This document shows, in pieces, positions 1-7,646 of a stretch of 24,363 bases of DNA. Every line of letters begins with the position of its first letter. Position 1 is the first letter of the stretch. The notes under the pieces were generated by a model, which saw nothing but the letters and a program-made list of their open reading frames with translations, was not told where the DNA came from and made no database searches. The DNA comes from an uncultured Acidobacteriota bacterium (lineage in GTDB: Bacteria; Acidobacteriota; Thermoanaerobaculia; Gp7-AA8), in assembly GCA_946887105.1 (NCBI GenBank), contig CAMPKJ010000051.1, positions 1-24,363 of the forward strand, in the 5' to 3' direction. A program made the translations under genes and the position numbers.

Positions 1-185
1 TCGTCAACTCCATCGGCATCAGCATCCTCATCGAGATCATCGAGAAGATGATCGACCAGGGCGGGCGCATCGGTTTCTGCAGCCTCACGCCCGTCATCCA
101 CAAGACTTTCCAGATCATGGGGCTGGCGAACTACGCCGCGATCTTCCCGGACGAGGAGACCGCGATCAAGGAGCTGGCGTTGTAA
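1..185 (+). CDS. STAS-domain anti-sigma factor antagonist (C-terminal fragment)
   Basis: The gene enters from the left edge and ends at TAA 183-185. The frame beginning at base 3 gives 60 residues and there is no start in the window. The fragment reads VNSIGISILIEIIEK, then QGGRIGFCSLTP, then a FPDEETAI end. This is the second half of a SpoIIAA/RsbV-type STAS fold: the phospho-loop, the helix after it, the last strands and the closing helix. Such proteins release a sigma factor by binding its anti-sigma kinase when unphosphorylated. The next gene, 113 bp on, is an RsbU-type phosphatase, the enzyme class that dephosphorylates these proteins, which supports the call. The usual Asp-Ser-Ser/Thr-Gly at the phosphorylation loop reads Asn-Ser-Ile-Gly here. 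The family call is firm. The target sigma factor is unknown and no kinase gene is visible. Confidence 0.8.
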   Translation, partial: VNSIGISILIEIIEKMIDQGGRIGFCSLTPVIHKTFQIMGLANYAAIFPDEETAIKELAL

Positions 186-259
186 TCGCTGGTTGCCTGT
201 CGCTGGTCTCTCGTAGCGGCCTCAGCGCGGACGAGTGACGAGCAACCGGCAACCAGGAA
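186..259. repeat. Imperfect 28-bp inverted repeat between the STAS and phosphatase genes
   Basis: Bases 186-213 and 232-259 form imperfect inverted arms, about 21 of 28 pairing, with a perfect core CTGGTTGCC (189-197) against GGCAACCAG (248-256) and an 18-base loop. It starts directly after the STAS stop codon. There is no T-tract, so it is not a classical terminator. It may be a dispersed palindromic intergenic element or an attenuating hairpin between two co-directional genes. Confidence 0.6.
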
Positions 260-282
260 TCCTCGATTTCCTGACCCTGCGC

Positions 283-288
283 TATCCT
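283..288 (+). promoter_or_regulatory. Candidate -10 box (TATCCT) for the RsbU-like gene
   Basis: TATCCT lies 10 bp before the ATG at 299, with no Shine-Dalgarno sequence between them. It fits the near-leaderless spacing seen before several other genes here. No convincing -35 box is visible. Confidence 0.3.
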
Positions 289-298
289 GACCCCGCCC

Positions 299-1945
299 AT
301 GCCGGTCCGTCACTTCGCTGACTTTCTCTCCGAGTTGCAACTGCTGGAGAAGGCTTCGATCGCGACGCAGGGTCCGCTGATCCTCGACGCATTCGCGCGG
401 CACACGCGCTTCGACCGCGGCGTTCTCTATCTGCGCGATGGCCGCAGCAGCGGCCTTCGCCTGGCCGCGAAATCCGACCGCTGCGTTGCGCCCGAGATTC
501 TCGACGTCGACATGCGTGCCGAGGATGCCGTGGTTCCGCAGCCGGCGCTGGTGGTGCCGCTGCAGTCGCATCGCGAGTCGCTCGGACTGCTCGCGCTGTT
601 GACTGAAGCCGTCGACGACACGTTCGACGAAGATCTGGCCATCGTGCGCGCGGCGGCGTCGTACGTCGCGACGCTGATCACGAACCAGCGCCTCACGCAG
701 GAGATGCGCGAGGGCGACTTCCAGCTCAAGTACCGGCTGTGGGAGCTCGAGTCGCTGTACGACATCGGACTCTCCATCGCCTCGACGCTGAATGTCGACG
801 AGCTCGCGGACGAGATCCTGTTCCGCATGATCTCGCTCACCAACGCCCGCCGCGCCGCGCTTTATCTGCGCGAGGATGCTATCGACGGACGCGCCACCTT
901 CAAGCTCTATCGCTCGTTCGGCGACGTGCGCGAGGGGTTTCTCGAGGCGGAGCTGAGCGAGCAGCTCATCCGTGAAGGACGGCCGCTGACGTTCGACGGC
1001 GGCAGCGCGTGTCTCTTTCCCGGCTGCGCGACGTTCGTGGCCGTGCCGATCAAAGGAAGCAACGACGCCGTGATCGGCGTGCTGGCGGCGGCCGATCGCG
1101 AAACGCGCGAAGGCGGCATCGGCGCGTTCGAGGCGAACGAGCTGCGGCTGTTGTCGCTGTTCGGCAATCAGGTCGCGATCGCGCTCGAGAATGCGCGGCT
1201 GCATCGCGAGGCGCTCGAGAAGCAGGCCATGGAACGCGACCTCGAGCTGGCCGCCACCATCCAGCGCGACATCCTGCCGAAAGCCATCCCGCAGATCGAA
1301 GGGATCGAGATCGCGGCGCTCTCGCGTCCGGCCCGGCAGGTCGGCGGCGATTACCACGCCTTCTTCGTGCGCGACGGCGTGGTGACGGCGCTGGTCGCCG
1401 ACGTGGCCGGCAAGTCGATGCCGGCGGCGCTGCTCGTGTCCGCGCTGCACGCGGTGCTGCAGCTTCTGTTCGCCGAGGGACGGGAGATCGGAGAGATCGC
1501 CACGGAGCTCAACCGGCACATCCACAACTGGTCGGCCGAGAACAAGTTCATCACCATGATCATCGTCTCGATCGACCGCGAGCACGGGATCGTCCAGTAC
1601 GTCAACGCCGGACACAATCCCGCGTACCTGATCTGCGACGGCCGGATCGATAGCGTGAAATCGAACGGGCTGCCGATCGGCATCCTCCCCGGCACGCGCT
1701 ACTCGTCGCAGACGCGCGCCTTTCCGGCCGGCTCGTGCCTGGTGATGTACAGCGACGGCATCACCGAGGCGGAGGACATGCGCGACGAGGAGTTCGGCAA
1801 TGAGCGGCTGGAGGCGCTGCTCGAACAACACATCGACTGCAGCGCCGCGCTGATCCGCGATCAGATCGCGGACGCCGTCGATGCGTTCGTCGATGAGGCG
1901 CCGCAGAAGGATGACGAGACGCTGGTGATCGTGCGGCGCGCGTGA
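299..1945 (+). CDS. GAF-GAF-PP2C (RsbU/SpoIIE-type) serine phosphatase
   Basis: A 548-residue soluble protein. Residues about 20-130 and 150-300 look like two GAF sensor domains (the second with AALYLRED and ending QVAIALENARLH). A charged helical linker at 296-328 (ending AATIQRDILPK) is the coiled-coil signal helix typical of this class. The catalytic PP2C domain follows at 340-548. Metal-binding aspartates are visible in GGDYHAF (D351), VADVAGKSMPAAL (D368), YSDGITEAED (D486) and QKDDETLVIV (D538/D539). The family removes phosphate from Ser/Thr of STAS anti-anti-sigma factors, and the gene just upstream encodes one. There is no membrane segment, so it probably senses a cytoplasmic signal through the GAF domains; the ligand cannot be read from sequence. 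ATG 299 is the first start in frame with the domain and follows a TATCCT box. Confidence 0.9.
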   Translation: MPVRHFADFLSELQLLEKASIATQGPLILDAFARHTRFDRGVLYLRDGRSSGLRLAAKSDRCVAPEILDVDMRAEDAVVPQPALVVPLQSHRESLGLLALLTEAVDDTFDEDLAIVRAAASYVATLITNQRLTQEMREGDFQLKYRLWELESLYDIGLSIASTLNVDELADEILFRMISLTNARRAALYLREDAIDGRATFKLYRSFGDVREGFLEAELSEQLIREGRPLTFDGGSACLFPGCATFVAVPIKGSNDAVIGVLAAADRETREGGIGAFEANELRLLSLFGNQVAIALENARLHREALEKQAMERDLELAATIQRDILPKAIPQIEGIEIAALSRPARQVGGDYHAFFVRDGVVTALVADVAGKSMPAALLVSALHAVLQLLFAEGREIGEIATELNRHIHNWSAENKFITMIIVSIDREHGIVQYVNAGHNPAYLICDGRIDSVKSNGLPIGILPGTRYSSQTRAFPAGSCLVMYSDGITEAEDMRDEEFGNERLEALLEQHIDCSAALIRDQIADAVDAFVDEAPQKDDETLVIVRRA

Positions 1946-1954
1946 AGCGAACTT

Positions 1955-2027
1955 CATCCTGAGCGCAGCGAAGGACCTCCAAATGCGCAGGCGTCGCATT
2001 CTGAGATCCTTCGCTTCGCTCAGGATG
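1955..2027. terminator. Nested inverted repeat between convergent genes
   Basis: Arms 1955-1975 (CATCCTGAGCGCAGCGAAGGA) and 2007-2027 pair at 20 of 21 positions. Inside the loop a second hairpin pairs AATGCG (1982-1987) with CGCATT (1995-2000). It fills the gap between the convergent phosphatase and crotonase genes, where a bidirectional terminator is expected. It lacks a T-tract. The outer arm resembles a repeat I recall from many GC-rich environmental genomes, so it may be a multicopy element used as a terminator. Confidence 0.6.
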
Positions 2028-2042
2028 ACGGGAGCGCAGCCG

Positions 2043-2801
<759 letters not shown>

Positions 2802-2809
2802 GGACGCGC

Positions 2810-2815
2810 AGTGTA
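2810..2815 (-). promoter_or_regulatory. Candidate -10 box (TACACT) for the crotonase gene
   Basis: On the minus strand TACACT ends 8 bp before the ATG at 2801, which would give a nearly leaderless transcript. It lies inside the 31-bp divergent gap shared with the PAP2 gene. Confidence 0.3.
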
Positions 2816-2819
2816 TCGG

Positions 2820-2825
2820 TATCAT
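2820..2825 (+). promoter_or_regulatory. Candidate -10 box (TATCAT) for the PAP2 gene
   Basis: TATCAT lies 7 bp before GTG 2833. It supports GTG 2833 as the PAP2 start over ATG 2794 or 2800, which would overlap the divergent crotonase start and lie upstream of this box. Confidence 0.3.
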
Positions 2826-2832
2826 CGCCGCG

Positions 2833-3849
2833 GTGAAGCGGCCGTACTTCTTCGAGGTCTTCGCATGCGCGAACCTGGCCGTGATTCTGTTCATCGCGCG
2901 CGAGAGCCTGCCCATCATCGGATCGCCGCTCGCGCATCTCGCCGCGTTATCGGCCGGGATCGGAACGCAGGCAGTGGCCGGGATTCTGGTGCGCGTCGCG
3001 ATCGCACTGGTGCGGCGTGATCGCACGTACCTGCGCGTGATCCGCGGCGGCGCATGGATTACCGACACGCTGCGGCTGATCTTCTTCGGCGCGATGGTGA
3101 TCGTCGCGTACGGATCGCTCAAGCTGGTCGTGCCGCTCCATCACCCGCGGCTCTTCGATCCGGAGTTGTGGGAGCTCGATCGCGCGCTCTTCTTCGGCAT
3201 CGCGCCGACCACGTTCTTTCTCGACGTCTTCGGCGCGCCGTGGTTCCTCCGGCTGATCGACTGGACGTACGCGAACATTTTTTTCGCCAGCGCGTTCATC
3301 GCGTATGCGTGGGTGCTCTCGCATCCGCGGCGCCGTCTCCGCATCGCGTTTGCGAACGGCAACGCGCTGCTCTGGATCACCGGCGCCTGGCTTTATCTCC
3401 TGGTCCCATCCCTCGGCCCGGCGTATCGTTTTCCCGACGTCTGGTTCGCGTACGGCGAGATGCTGCGCAATACGCAGGGATTGCAGGCCATCCTCATGCG
3501 CAACTACCAGAACGTCATCCGCGCGGCGAACGGCGTGCCGATCACCGAGCCGATCCGGATCGTGTTCGGCATCGGTGCGTTCCCGAGCCTGCACGTCGCG
3601 TCGCAGATGTACGTGTTCCTCTGCGCGCGCCGGGTGTGGCGAACCGGTCAGGTGCTGTTCGGCATCTTCGTGCTGTTGATTTTTCTCGGCTCGATGATCA
3701 CCGGATGGCATTACCTGATCGACTCGCTTGCGGGCCTGGTCATGGCATACCTCTCGTATCGCTTCTGTTTTCGGGACCATGCCGACGATGACGCCCGAAA
3801 CGACGCTGGGCGAAGTGCTGGCGAAGCGGACAGCGCCGGCCGCGCCTGA
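2833..3849 (+). CDS. PAP2-superfamily membrane phosphatase (PAP2_3 / inositolphosphotransferase-like)
   Basis: A polytopic membrane protein of 338 residues from GTG 2833, or 349 from ATG 2800. A first hydrophobic segment follows at once (about residues 6-25), with several more to the C-terminus. PAP2 active-site motifs are visible: GAFPSLHVAS (about 248-257) with the catalytic histidine, and ITGWHYLIDSLAG (about 289-301) with the second histidine and aspartate. With ELDRALFFG this is the pattern of the PAP2_3 branch that includes Aur1-like phosphotransferases and lipid phosphatases. The probable role is removal or transfer of a phospho-head group at the membrane; the substrate cannot be told. 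The last 25 or so residues are polar and low in complexity and overlap the next gene in another frame, so they may be unimportant. Confidence 0.82.
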   Translation: MKRPYFFEVFACANLAVILFIARESLPIIGSPLAHLAALSAGIGTQAVAGILVRVAIALVRRDRTYLRVIRGGAWITDTLRLIFFGAMVIVAYGSLKLVVPLHHPRLFDPELWELDRALFFGIAPTTFFLDVFGAPWFLRLIDWTYANIFFASAFIAYAWVLSHPRRRLRIAFANGNALLWITGAWLYLLVPSLGPAYRFPDVWFAYGEMLRNTQGLQAILMRNYQNVIRAANGVPITEPIRIVFGIGAFPSLHVASQMYVFLCARRVWRTGQVLFGIFVLLIFLGSMITGWHYLIDSLAGLVMAYLSYRFCFRDHADDDARNDAGRSAGEADSAGRA

Positions 3850-4894
3850 GCTGATCGCGCCGCTCCCCAATCAGGGCGTGCAGTGTTTTTCGTGCGGCCA
3901 TCGCTGCCGCATTCCGAACGGGCTGAAGGGCATCTGCAAGGTGCGCTTCAATGAAGACGGCGTGCTGAAAGTGCCCCGCGGATACGTGGCGGCGCTGCAG
4001 GTCGATCCGATCGAGAAGAAGCCGTTCTTCCACGCCTATCCGGGCGCGCTGGCGTTGTCGTTCGGGATGCTCGGCTGCGACTATCACTGCGGTTACTGCC
4101 AGAACTGGGTCACGTCGCAGGCGTTGCGCGATCCGATGGCCATCGCGCCGCCGATGGACGTCGAGCCCTCGGAGCTCGTGCGCCTGGCGAAGAAGCACGG
4201 CGCGAAGGTCATCACCTCGACCTACAACGAGCCGCTGATCACCAGCGAATGGGCGGTCGAAGTGTTCCGCGAGGCGAAAGCAGCCGGCCTGGTGTGCTCC
4301 TACGTTTCCAACGGCAACGGTACGCCGCAGGTGCTCGACTACATCTCGCCGTACGTGACGCTCTACAAAGTCGATCTGAAAGGGTTCCACGACCGCCACT
4401 ACCGCGAACTCGGCGGGACGCTGCAGCCGGTGCTCGAGACCATCAAAGGACTCAAGCAGCGCGGCATCTGGGTCGAGATCGTGACGCTGGTCATTCCGGG
4501 CTTCAACGATTCCGACGAAGAGCTGACCGGCATCGCGGAGTTTCTGGTGGGCGTCGATCCCGACATCCCGTGGCACATCACCGCGTACCACGAGGACTAC
4601 AAGATGGACAATCCGAGCACGACGCCCGCACACCTGCTGCGCGCGTACGAGATCGGCAAACGCGCCGGTCTGCGCTACATCTATCCCGGCAACATCCCGG
4701 GCGCGTTCGGCGACAAGGAAGGAACGCATTGCCCGAACTGCGACACGCTGGTGATCGGCCGCAGCGGTTTCCGTGTGACGTCGTATCGGCTCGTGGACGG
4801 CAGGTGTCCACAGTGTGCGACCGCGATTCCGGGCGTGTGGGATGGTCATGCGGATGTGGGTCGCAGCGGCATCCCGCGCGCGGTGCATTTCTAG
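3779..4894 (+). CDS. amrS: AmmeMemoRadiSam-system radical SAM enzyme
   Basis: A 371-residue radical SAM protein. The cluster-binding C-x3-C-x2-C is GCDYHCGYCQNW (C100, C104, C107). Preceding it is a Cys-rich N-terminal region (C36, C39, C43, C53) typical of AmrS/PflA-like COG1180 proteins. Further family landmarks are TSTYNEP (147-152), SYVSNGNGT (174-182), YKVDLKGF (196-203) and YIYPGN (300-305). A C-terminal zinc-ribbon-like pair, HCPNC (C318, C321) and RCPQC (C343, C346), ends the protein. The family is named after its fusion or neighbourhood with Memo and AMMECR1, but neither is in this window. The reaction is not established. ATG 3779 is chosen, with ATG 3788 or GTG 3815 possible; from 3779 the gene overlaps the PAP2 end by 71 bp, implying a shared transcript. 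The next gene is a Rieske ferredoxin, a possible redox partner. Confidence 0.88.
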   Translation: MPTMTPETTLGEVLAKRTAPAAPELIAPLPNQGVQCFSCGHRCRIPNGLKGICKVRFNEDGVLKVPRGYVAALQVDPIEKKPFFHAYPGALALSFGMLGCDYHCGYCQNWVTSQALRDPMAIAPPMDVEPSELVRLAKKHGAKVITSTYNEPLITSEWAVEVFREAKAAGLVCSYVSNGNGTPQVLDYISPYVTLYKVDLKGFHDRHYRELGGTLQPVLETIKGLKQRGIWVEIVTLVIPGFNDSDEELTGIAEFLVGVDPDIPWHITAYHEDYKMDNPSTTPAHLLRAYEIGKRAGLRYIYPGNIPGAFGDKEGTHCPNCDTLVIGRSGFRVTSYRLVDGRCPQCATAIPGVWDGHADVGRSGIPRAVHF

Positions 4895-4927
4895 TGTTAC
4901 TCTTCGCGCCCGTTGACCAGTCAAGTC

Positions 4928-5236
4928 ATGGAGTTCATCGAAATTGCGCACATTTCCGAGCTTCCGCTGGGACGTGCCAGGGCCTACGACGTGAACGGGC
5001 GGACCATCGCGCTGTATCACACCGCCGAGGGCTTCTTCGCGACGGATAACACCTGCCCGCATCGCGGCGGACCGCTGGCGCAGGGCGACCTGATCGGCAA
5101 CGAGATCAACTGCCCGTGGCATCTGTGGGGTTTCGACGTCGCCACCGGAGTGTGCGCCGGCAACTCCGACATTTGCGTGATTGCGCATGAAGTGCGCGTC
5201 GAGGATGATCGCATCCTGGTGAGGCTCGCGTCGTGA
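4928..5236 (+). CDS. Rieske [2Fe-2S] ferredoxin-like protein
   Basis: A small soluble protein of 102 residues. The Rieske motif is complete: CPHRGG supplies Cys and His, and CPWHLWGF supplies the second Cys and His about 20 residues later. Size and motif match stand-alone Rieske ferredoxins or NirD-like small subunits, which pass electrons to an oxygenase or reductase; no such enzyme is adjacent. It lies 33 bp after amrS and its stop overlaps the following hydrolase start by 4 bp (GTGA), so all three are probably one operon. It could donate electrons to AmrS, but nothing in the sequence proves it. ATG 4928 is preferred over an in-frame TTG at 4913 because the family fold begins at MEFIEIAHISELP. 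Confidence 0.9.
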   Translation: MEFIEIAHISELPLGRARAYDVNGRTIALYHTAEGFFATDNTCPHRGGPLAQGDLIGNEINCPWHLWGFDVATGVCAGNSDICVIAHEVRVEDDRILVRLAS

Positions 5237-5871
5237 ATCCGAAACCTCTGCGTCACGTCGATCTCTACAGCAGCGCCGGCAGGCTGGAGGCGCTCTATCG
5301 CGAGTTGCAGGATCCGGCCGGCGTGGCCGTGATCTGCCATCCGCTGACAACAGGCGGCGGCACGCTGCACAACAAGGTCGTGTTCCGCGCCGCGCGCGGA
5401 CTGGAGAACGCGAACATCGCCACGCTGCGTTTCAACTTCCGCGGCGCGGGCGCGAGCGGCGGACGATTCGAGGCGGGCGAGGGCGAGCAGGAAGACGTCT
5501 CCGCGGCCATCGAATGGGCGAAGAAGAAGCATCCCGGCAGGAAGCTGTTCGTCGGCGGATTCTCATTCGGTGCGTGGGTGTCGTCGCGCGTGGCGTGCGA
5601 GCTGCCGCAGGTCGATGCGATGTTCCTCATCGGCACGCCGGTCAACAAATACGACTTCGGCCATCTGCGCCACTGCGAGCGTCCGATGCTGTTCATCCAC
5701 GGAACGCAGGACGAGCATGGGGACGTCGCGAAAGTCGACAAGCTCGTGCAGAGCATCCGCAATGCCGAGAGCGTGACCATCACCGGCGCGGACCATTTCT
5801 TCACCAAGCAGCTCGAGGCGGTGGAGGAGACGATCCGGAGCTGGGCCGAGGAAGTTCTGGCCGCGAGTTGA
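5233..5871 (+). CDS. Alpha/beta hydrolase (COG2945/KANL3-Tex30-like)
   Basis: A 212-residue alpha/beta hydrolase with GTG start overlapping the Rieske stop by 4 bp. The oxyanion region reads CHPLTTGGGTLHNKVV (residues 35-50), typical of the small-hydrolase group COG2945. The nucleophile elbow is GGFSFGAW (Ser111), the acid is probably Asp160 in HGTQDEHGDV, and the base is His188 in GADHFF. The family lacks an agreed substrate; members are carboxylic-ester hydrolases or thioesterase-like enzymes. It has no signal peptide and should be cytoplasmic. Translational coupling to the Rieske protein suggests a shared pathway with amrS. Confidence 0.87.
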   Translation: MNPKPLRHVDLYSSAGRLEALYRELQDPAGVAVICHPLTTGGGTLHNKVVFRAARGLENANIATLRFNFRGAGASGGRFEAGEGEQEDVSAAIEWAKKKHPGRKLFVGGFSFGAWVSSRVACELPQVDAMFLIGTPVNKYDFGHLRHCERPMLFIHGTQDEHGDVAKVDKLVQSIRNAESVTITGADHFFTKQLEAVEETIRSWAEEVLAAS

Positions 5872-5911
5872 CTCTTATGCTGTTACGGCATACGATTCAT
5901 CCCGGCTGAAC

Positions 5912-5983
5912 GGTGCCCCGGCGCTCATTCCTCCTTGCGTGAGTGACCCCTTCTCCTGTTTTGGCGCTTCCTGCCGGGGCACC
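5912..5983. terminator. Perfect 11-bp inverted repeat with a 50-base loop between convergent genes
   Basis: GGTGCCCCGGC (5912-5922) is the exact reverse complement of 5973-5983. It lies in the 132-bp gap between the hydrolase and the convergent gene at 6004-6714. The loop is long and there is no T-tract, so intrinsic termination is only one possibility; it may be a repeat end. The rest of this gap holds no recognisable gene. Confidence 0.45.
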
Positions 5984-6003
5984 CCAGCCGCTTCCTCCGC
6001 GCT

Positions 6004-6714
6004 TCAGCGCAGCGCCTCCCGCAGGAACCGCAATCCCTCGATCGTCCGCGAGCCGTGCCACGTGAAGAGGTGGCCGGGGAATGGTCCGATCGCGCGCGTG
6101 CCGCGAATCGACGCCGCGTCCTGCTCCGTGAACAGGTACGGTTCATCGGGCAGAAACGTGACGTCGGGCTTCAGCGCCAGCACGTCGTCGAGCGCGATCT
6201 GCGGATAGCGCGTGCGATCGCCGAGCACGTTGACGCCTCCGGCGCTTTCGACGAGACGCGAGACGTACGTATCGCCGCCGCACCACATCCACGGGTTCTT
6301 CCAGATCGGACAGGCGAAGGTGAACGTGCGCTTCGGCAGCGACGCGCGTTCTTCGCGGAGCAACGCCAGCAGTTCCGCCGCGCGCGTGCGCCGGTCGTGA
6401 ATCTCGCCGAGCTGCAGGATGAGCGCCTCGACGTCATCGACGCTTTTGGGCTCGCTGACGTACACCGGCGCAAACGTCGCGATGGCTTGGCCGTGGCGGC
6501 GCAGGTTCTCCTCGTGATTCATGTGCACGAGGTCGGGCGCGAGCGCGCGGATCTCGTCGATGCGCGGGTTCTTCGTCCCGCCCACGCGTGGCAATGCGAG
6601 ATCCGCCGGAAAGATGCAGAAGTCGGTGATGGCTACGACGCTGTCGCCCGCACCGAGCTCGAAGAGCGTCTCGGTGATCGAGGGCACGAGCGAGATCACG
6701 CGCGCGGGAGGCAC
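6004..6714 (-). CDS. Helical-backbone metal receptor (TroA/BtuF-like) lacking a signal peptide
   Basis: A 236-residue member of the Peripla_BP_2/TroA superfamily. The start ARVISLVPSITETLFELGAGDSVV is characteristic, followed by VGGTKNPRIDEIRALAPDLV (residues 44-63) and a C-terminal half with ALKPDVTFLPDEPYLF (180-195). Such proteins normally bind cobalamin, haem, siderophores or metal ions in the periplasm. Here the start is GTG 6714, 4 bp after the permease stop, and there is no signal peptide or lipobox, so it is predicted to be cytoplasmic. It sits behind two Dpp-type permeases that normally use an unrelated binding protein (SBP family 5). The family call is firm. Function is open: cytosolic cofactor binding, or a component whose export signal was lost. 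Confidence 0.75.
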   Translation of the reverse strand: MPPARVISLVPSITETLFELGAGDSVVAITDFCIFPADLALPRVGGTKNPRIDEIRALAPDLVHMNHEENLRRHGQAIATFAPVYVSEPKSVDDVEALILQLGEIHDRRTRAAELLALLREERASLPKRTFTFACPIWKNPWMWCGGDTYVSRLVESAGGVNVLGDRTRYPQIALDDVLALKPDVTFLPDEPYLFTEQDAASIRGTRAIGPFPGHLFTWHGSRTIEGLRFLREALR

Positions 6715-6718
6715 GGGG

Positions 6719-7552
6719 TCAACGGATCTCTTTGCGGTACTTCGGATCGAGCGCGTCGATCAATCCGTCGCCGAGGAAGTTCAGACCCATCACGGCGGCC
6801 ATGATGGCGGCGCCCGGGAAGATGGTCAGGTGATTGGCCAGCCCGAGGTATTGGCGGCCGTAGGTCAGCATCGCGCCCCACGACGGCGTTGGCGGCTGCA
6901 CGCCCAGCCCCAGAAACGACAGCGCCGCCTCGGACAGGATCGCGCCGGCCAGACCGAGTGTGGCCATGACGATCACCGGATTGATTACGTTCGGCAGGAC
7001 GTGCAGCGCGATCACGCGCGGCGACTTTGCGCCGAGCGCTTTCGCGGCGGTCACGAACTCCATCTCCCGCACCTTCAACACCTGTCCTCGCACGAGCCGC
7101 GCGTATCCGACCCAGCCGATGATCGCCAGCGCGAGGATCACGTTGTTCAGGCTCGGACCGAGCACCGCCACCAGCGCGATGGCGAGCAGGATGCCGGGGA
7201 ACGCGAGCAGGATGTCGCAGAGACGCATGATCAGCACATCCACGATCCCGCCGAAGTAGCCGGAGATCGCGCCGAGCGTCACGCCGATGATCGACGCCAG
7301 CAGCACCACGCTGAAGCCGACGCGCAGCGAGACGCGCGCGCCCCAGACGATGCGTGACAACACATCGCGGCCGAGCTCATCGAGGCCGAGCGGATACGCG
7401 TCCGATGGCTCTTCCAGCCGCGAGCCGGCGGGCTTGAGAGGATCGTGTGGCGCCAGCTGCGGCGCCAGCAGCGCGCAGATCACCAGCACCAGCGTCAGGA
7501 GCAGCCCGGCGGAGAAGGCGAAGTTCCGGATGAGGTGCTTTAAGGTCTTCAT
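6719..7552 (-). CDS. ABC transporter permease, DppC/OppC/NikC family
   Basis: A 277-residue inner-membrane protein. It has an N-terminal membrane helix (about residues 11-33), the OppC_N-like PHDPLKP segment, LGLDELGRDVLSRI (55-68), and the cytoplasmic EAA loop EMEFVTAAKALGAKSPRVIA (153-172) that docks the ATPase. The GLGVQPPTPSWGAML segment (about 215-229) is a DppC hallmark. It forms the heterodimeric channel with the DppB-like protein upstream and should import oligopeptides, nickel or related solutes. No ATPase (DppD/F) or family-5 binding protein gene is in the window. ATG 7552 is chosen because codons upstream fall in an 8-bp repeat. Confidence 0.93.
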   Translation of the reverse strand: MKTLKHLIRNFAFSAGLLLTLVLVICALLAPQLAPHDPLKPAGSRLEEPSDAYPLGLDELGRDVLSRIVWGARVSLRVGFSVVLLASIIGVTLGAISGYFGGIVDVLIMRLCDILLAFPGILLAIALVAVLGPSLNNVILALAIIGWVGYARLVRGQVLKVREMEFVTAAKALGAKSPRVIALHVLPNVINPVIVMATLGLAGAILSEAALSFLGLGVQPPTPSWGAMLTYGRQYLGLANHLTIFPGAAIMAAVMGLNFLGDGLIDALDPKYRKEIR

Positions 7553-7561
7553 CGTCTTGCA

Positions 7562-7644
7562 GTCGCAAAGTCGCAAAGTCTCAAAGTCTCAAAGGAGGAC
7601 ACGCGGAGCCACTTTGCGACTTTGCGACGTTGAGACTTTGCGAC
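7562..7644. repeat. 8-bp-unit repeat array arranged as an inverted repeat within the permease operon
   Basis: Four consecutive 8-bp units on the left (GTCGCAAA twice, then GTCTCAAA twice; 7562-7593) face four inverted units on the right (TTTGCGAC, TTTGCGAC, GTTGAGAC, TTTGCGAC; 7613-7644) across 19 bp. Arms of 32 bp pair at about 28 positions. The array almost fills the 94-bp gap between the two permease genes and abuts the dppB-like stop codon. A strong mRNA hairpin here could alter relative expression or stability. Reading through it gives repetitive nonsense peptide, so it is non-coding. Confidence 0.85.
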
Positions 7645-7646
7645 TT

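Noticed and set aside
131..1999. 622-codon open frame on the minus strand
   Set aside because: It is antisense to the GAF-PP2C phosphatase, rich in Arg, Ala and Asp repeats, has no recognisable domain and runs through the intergenic repeats. This is a GC-rich codon-bias shadow.
3740..5350. 536-codon open frame antisense to amrS and the Rieske gene
   Set aside because: The plus strand carries intact motifs of three known families in the same place; the antisense product has low complexity and no domain.
7562..7644. CRISPR array
   Set aside because: Repeat units are only 8 bp, contiguous without spacers and arranged as an inverted repeat; no cas gene is present.
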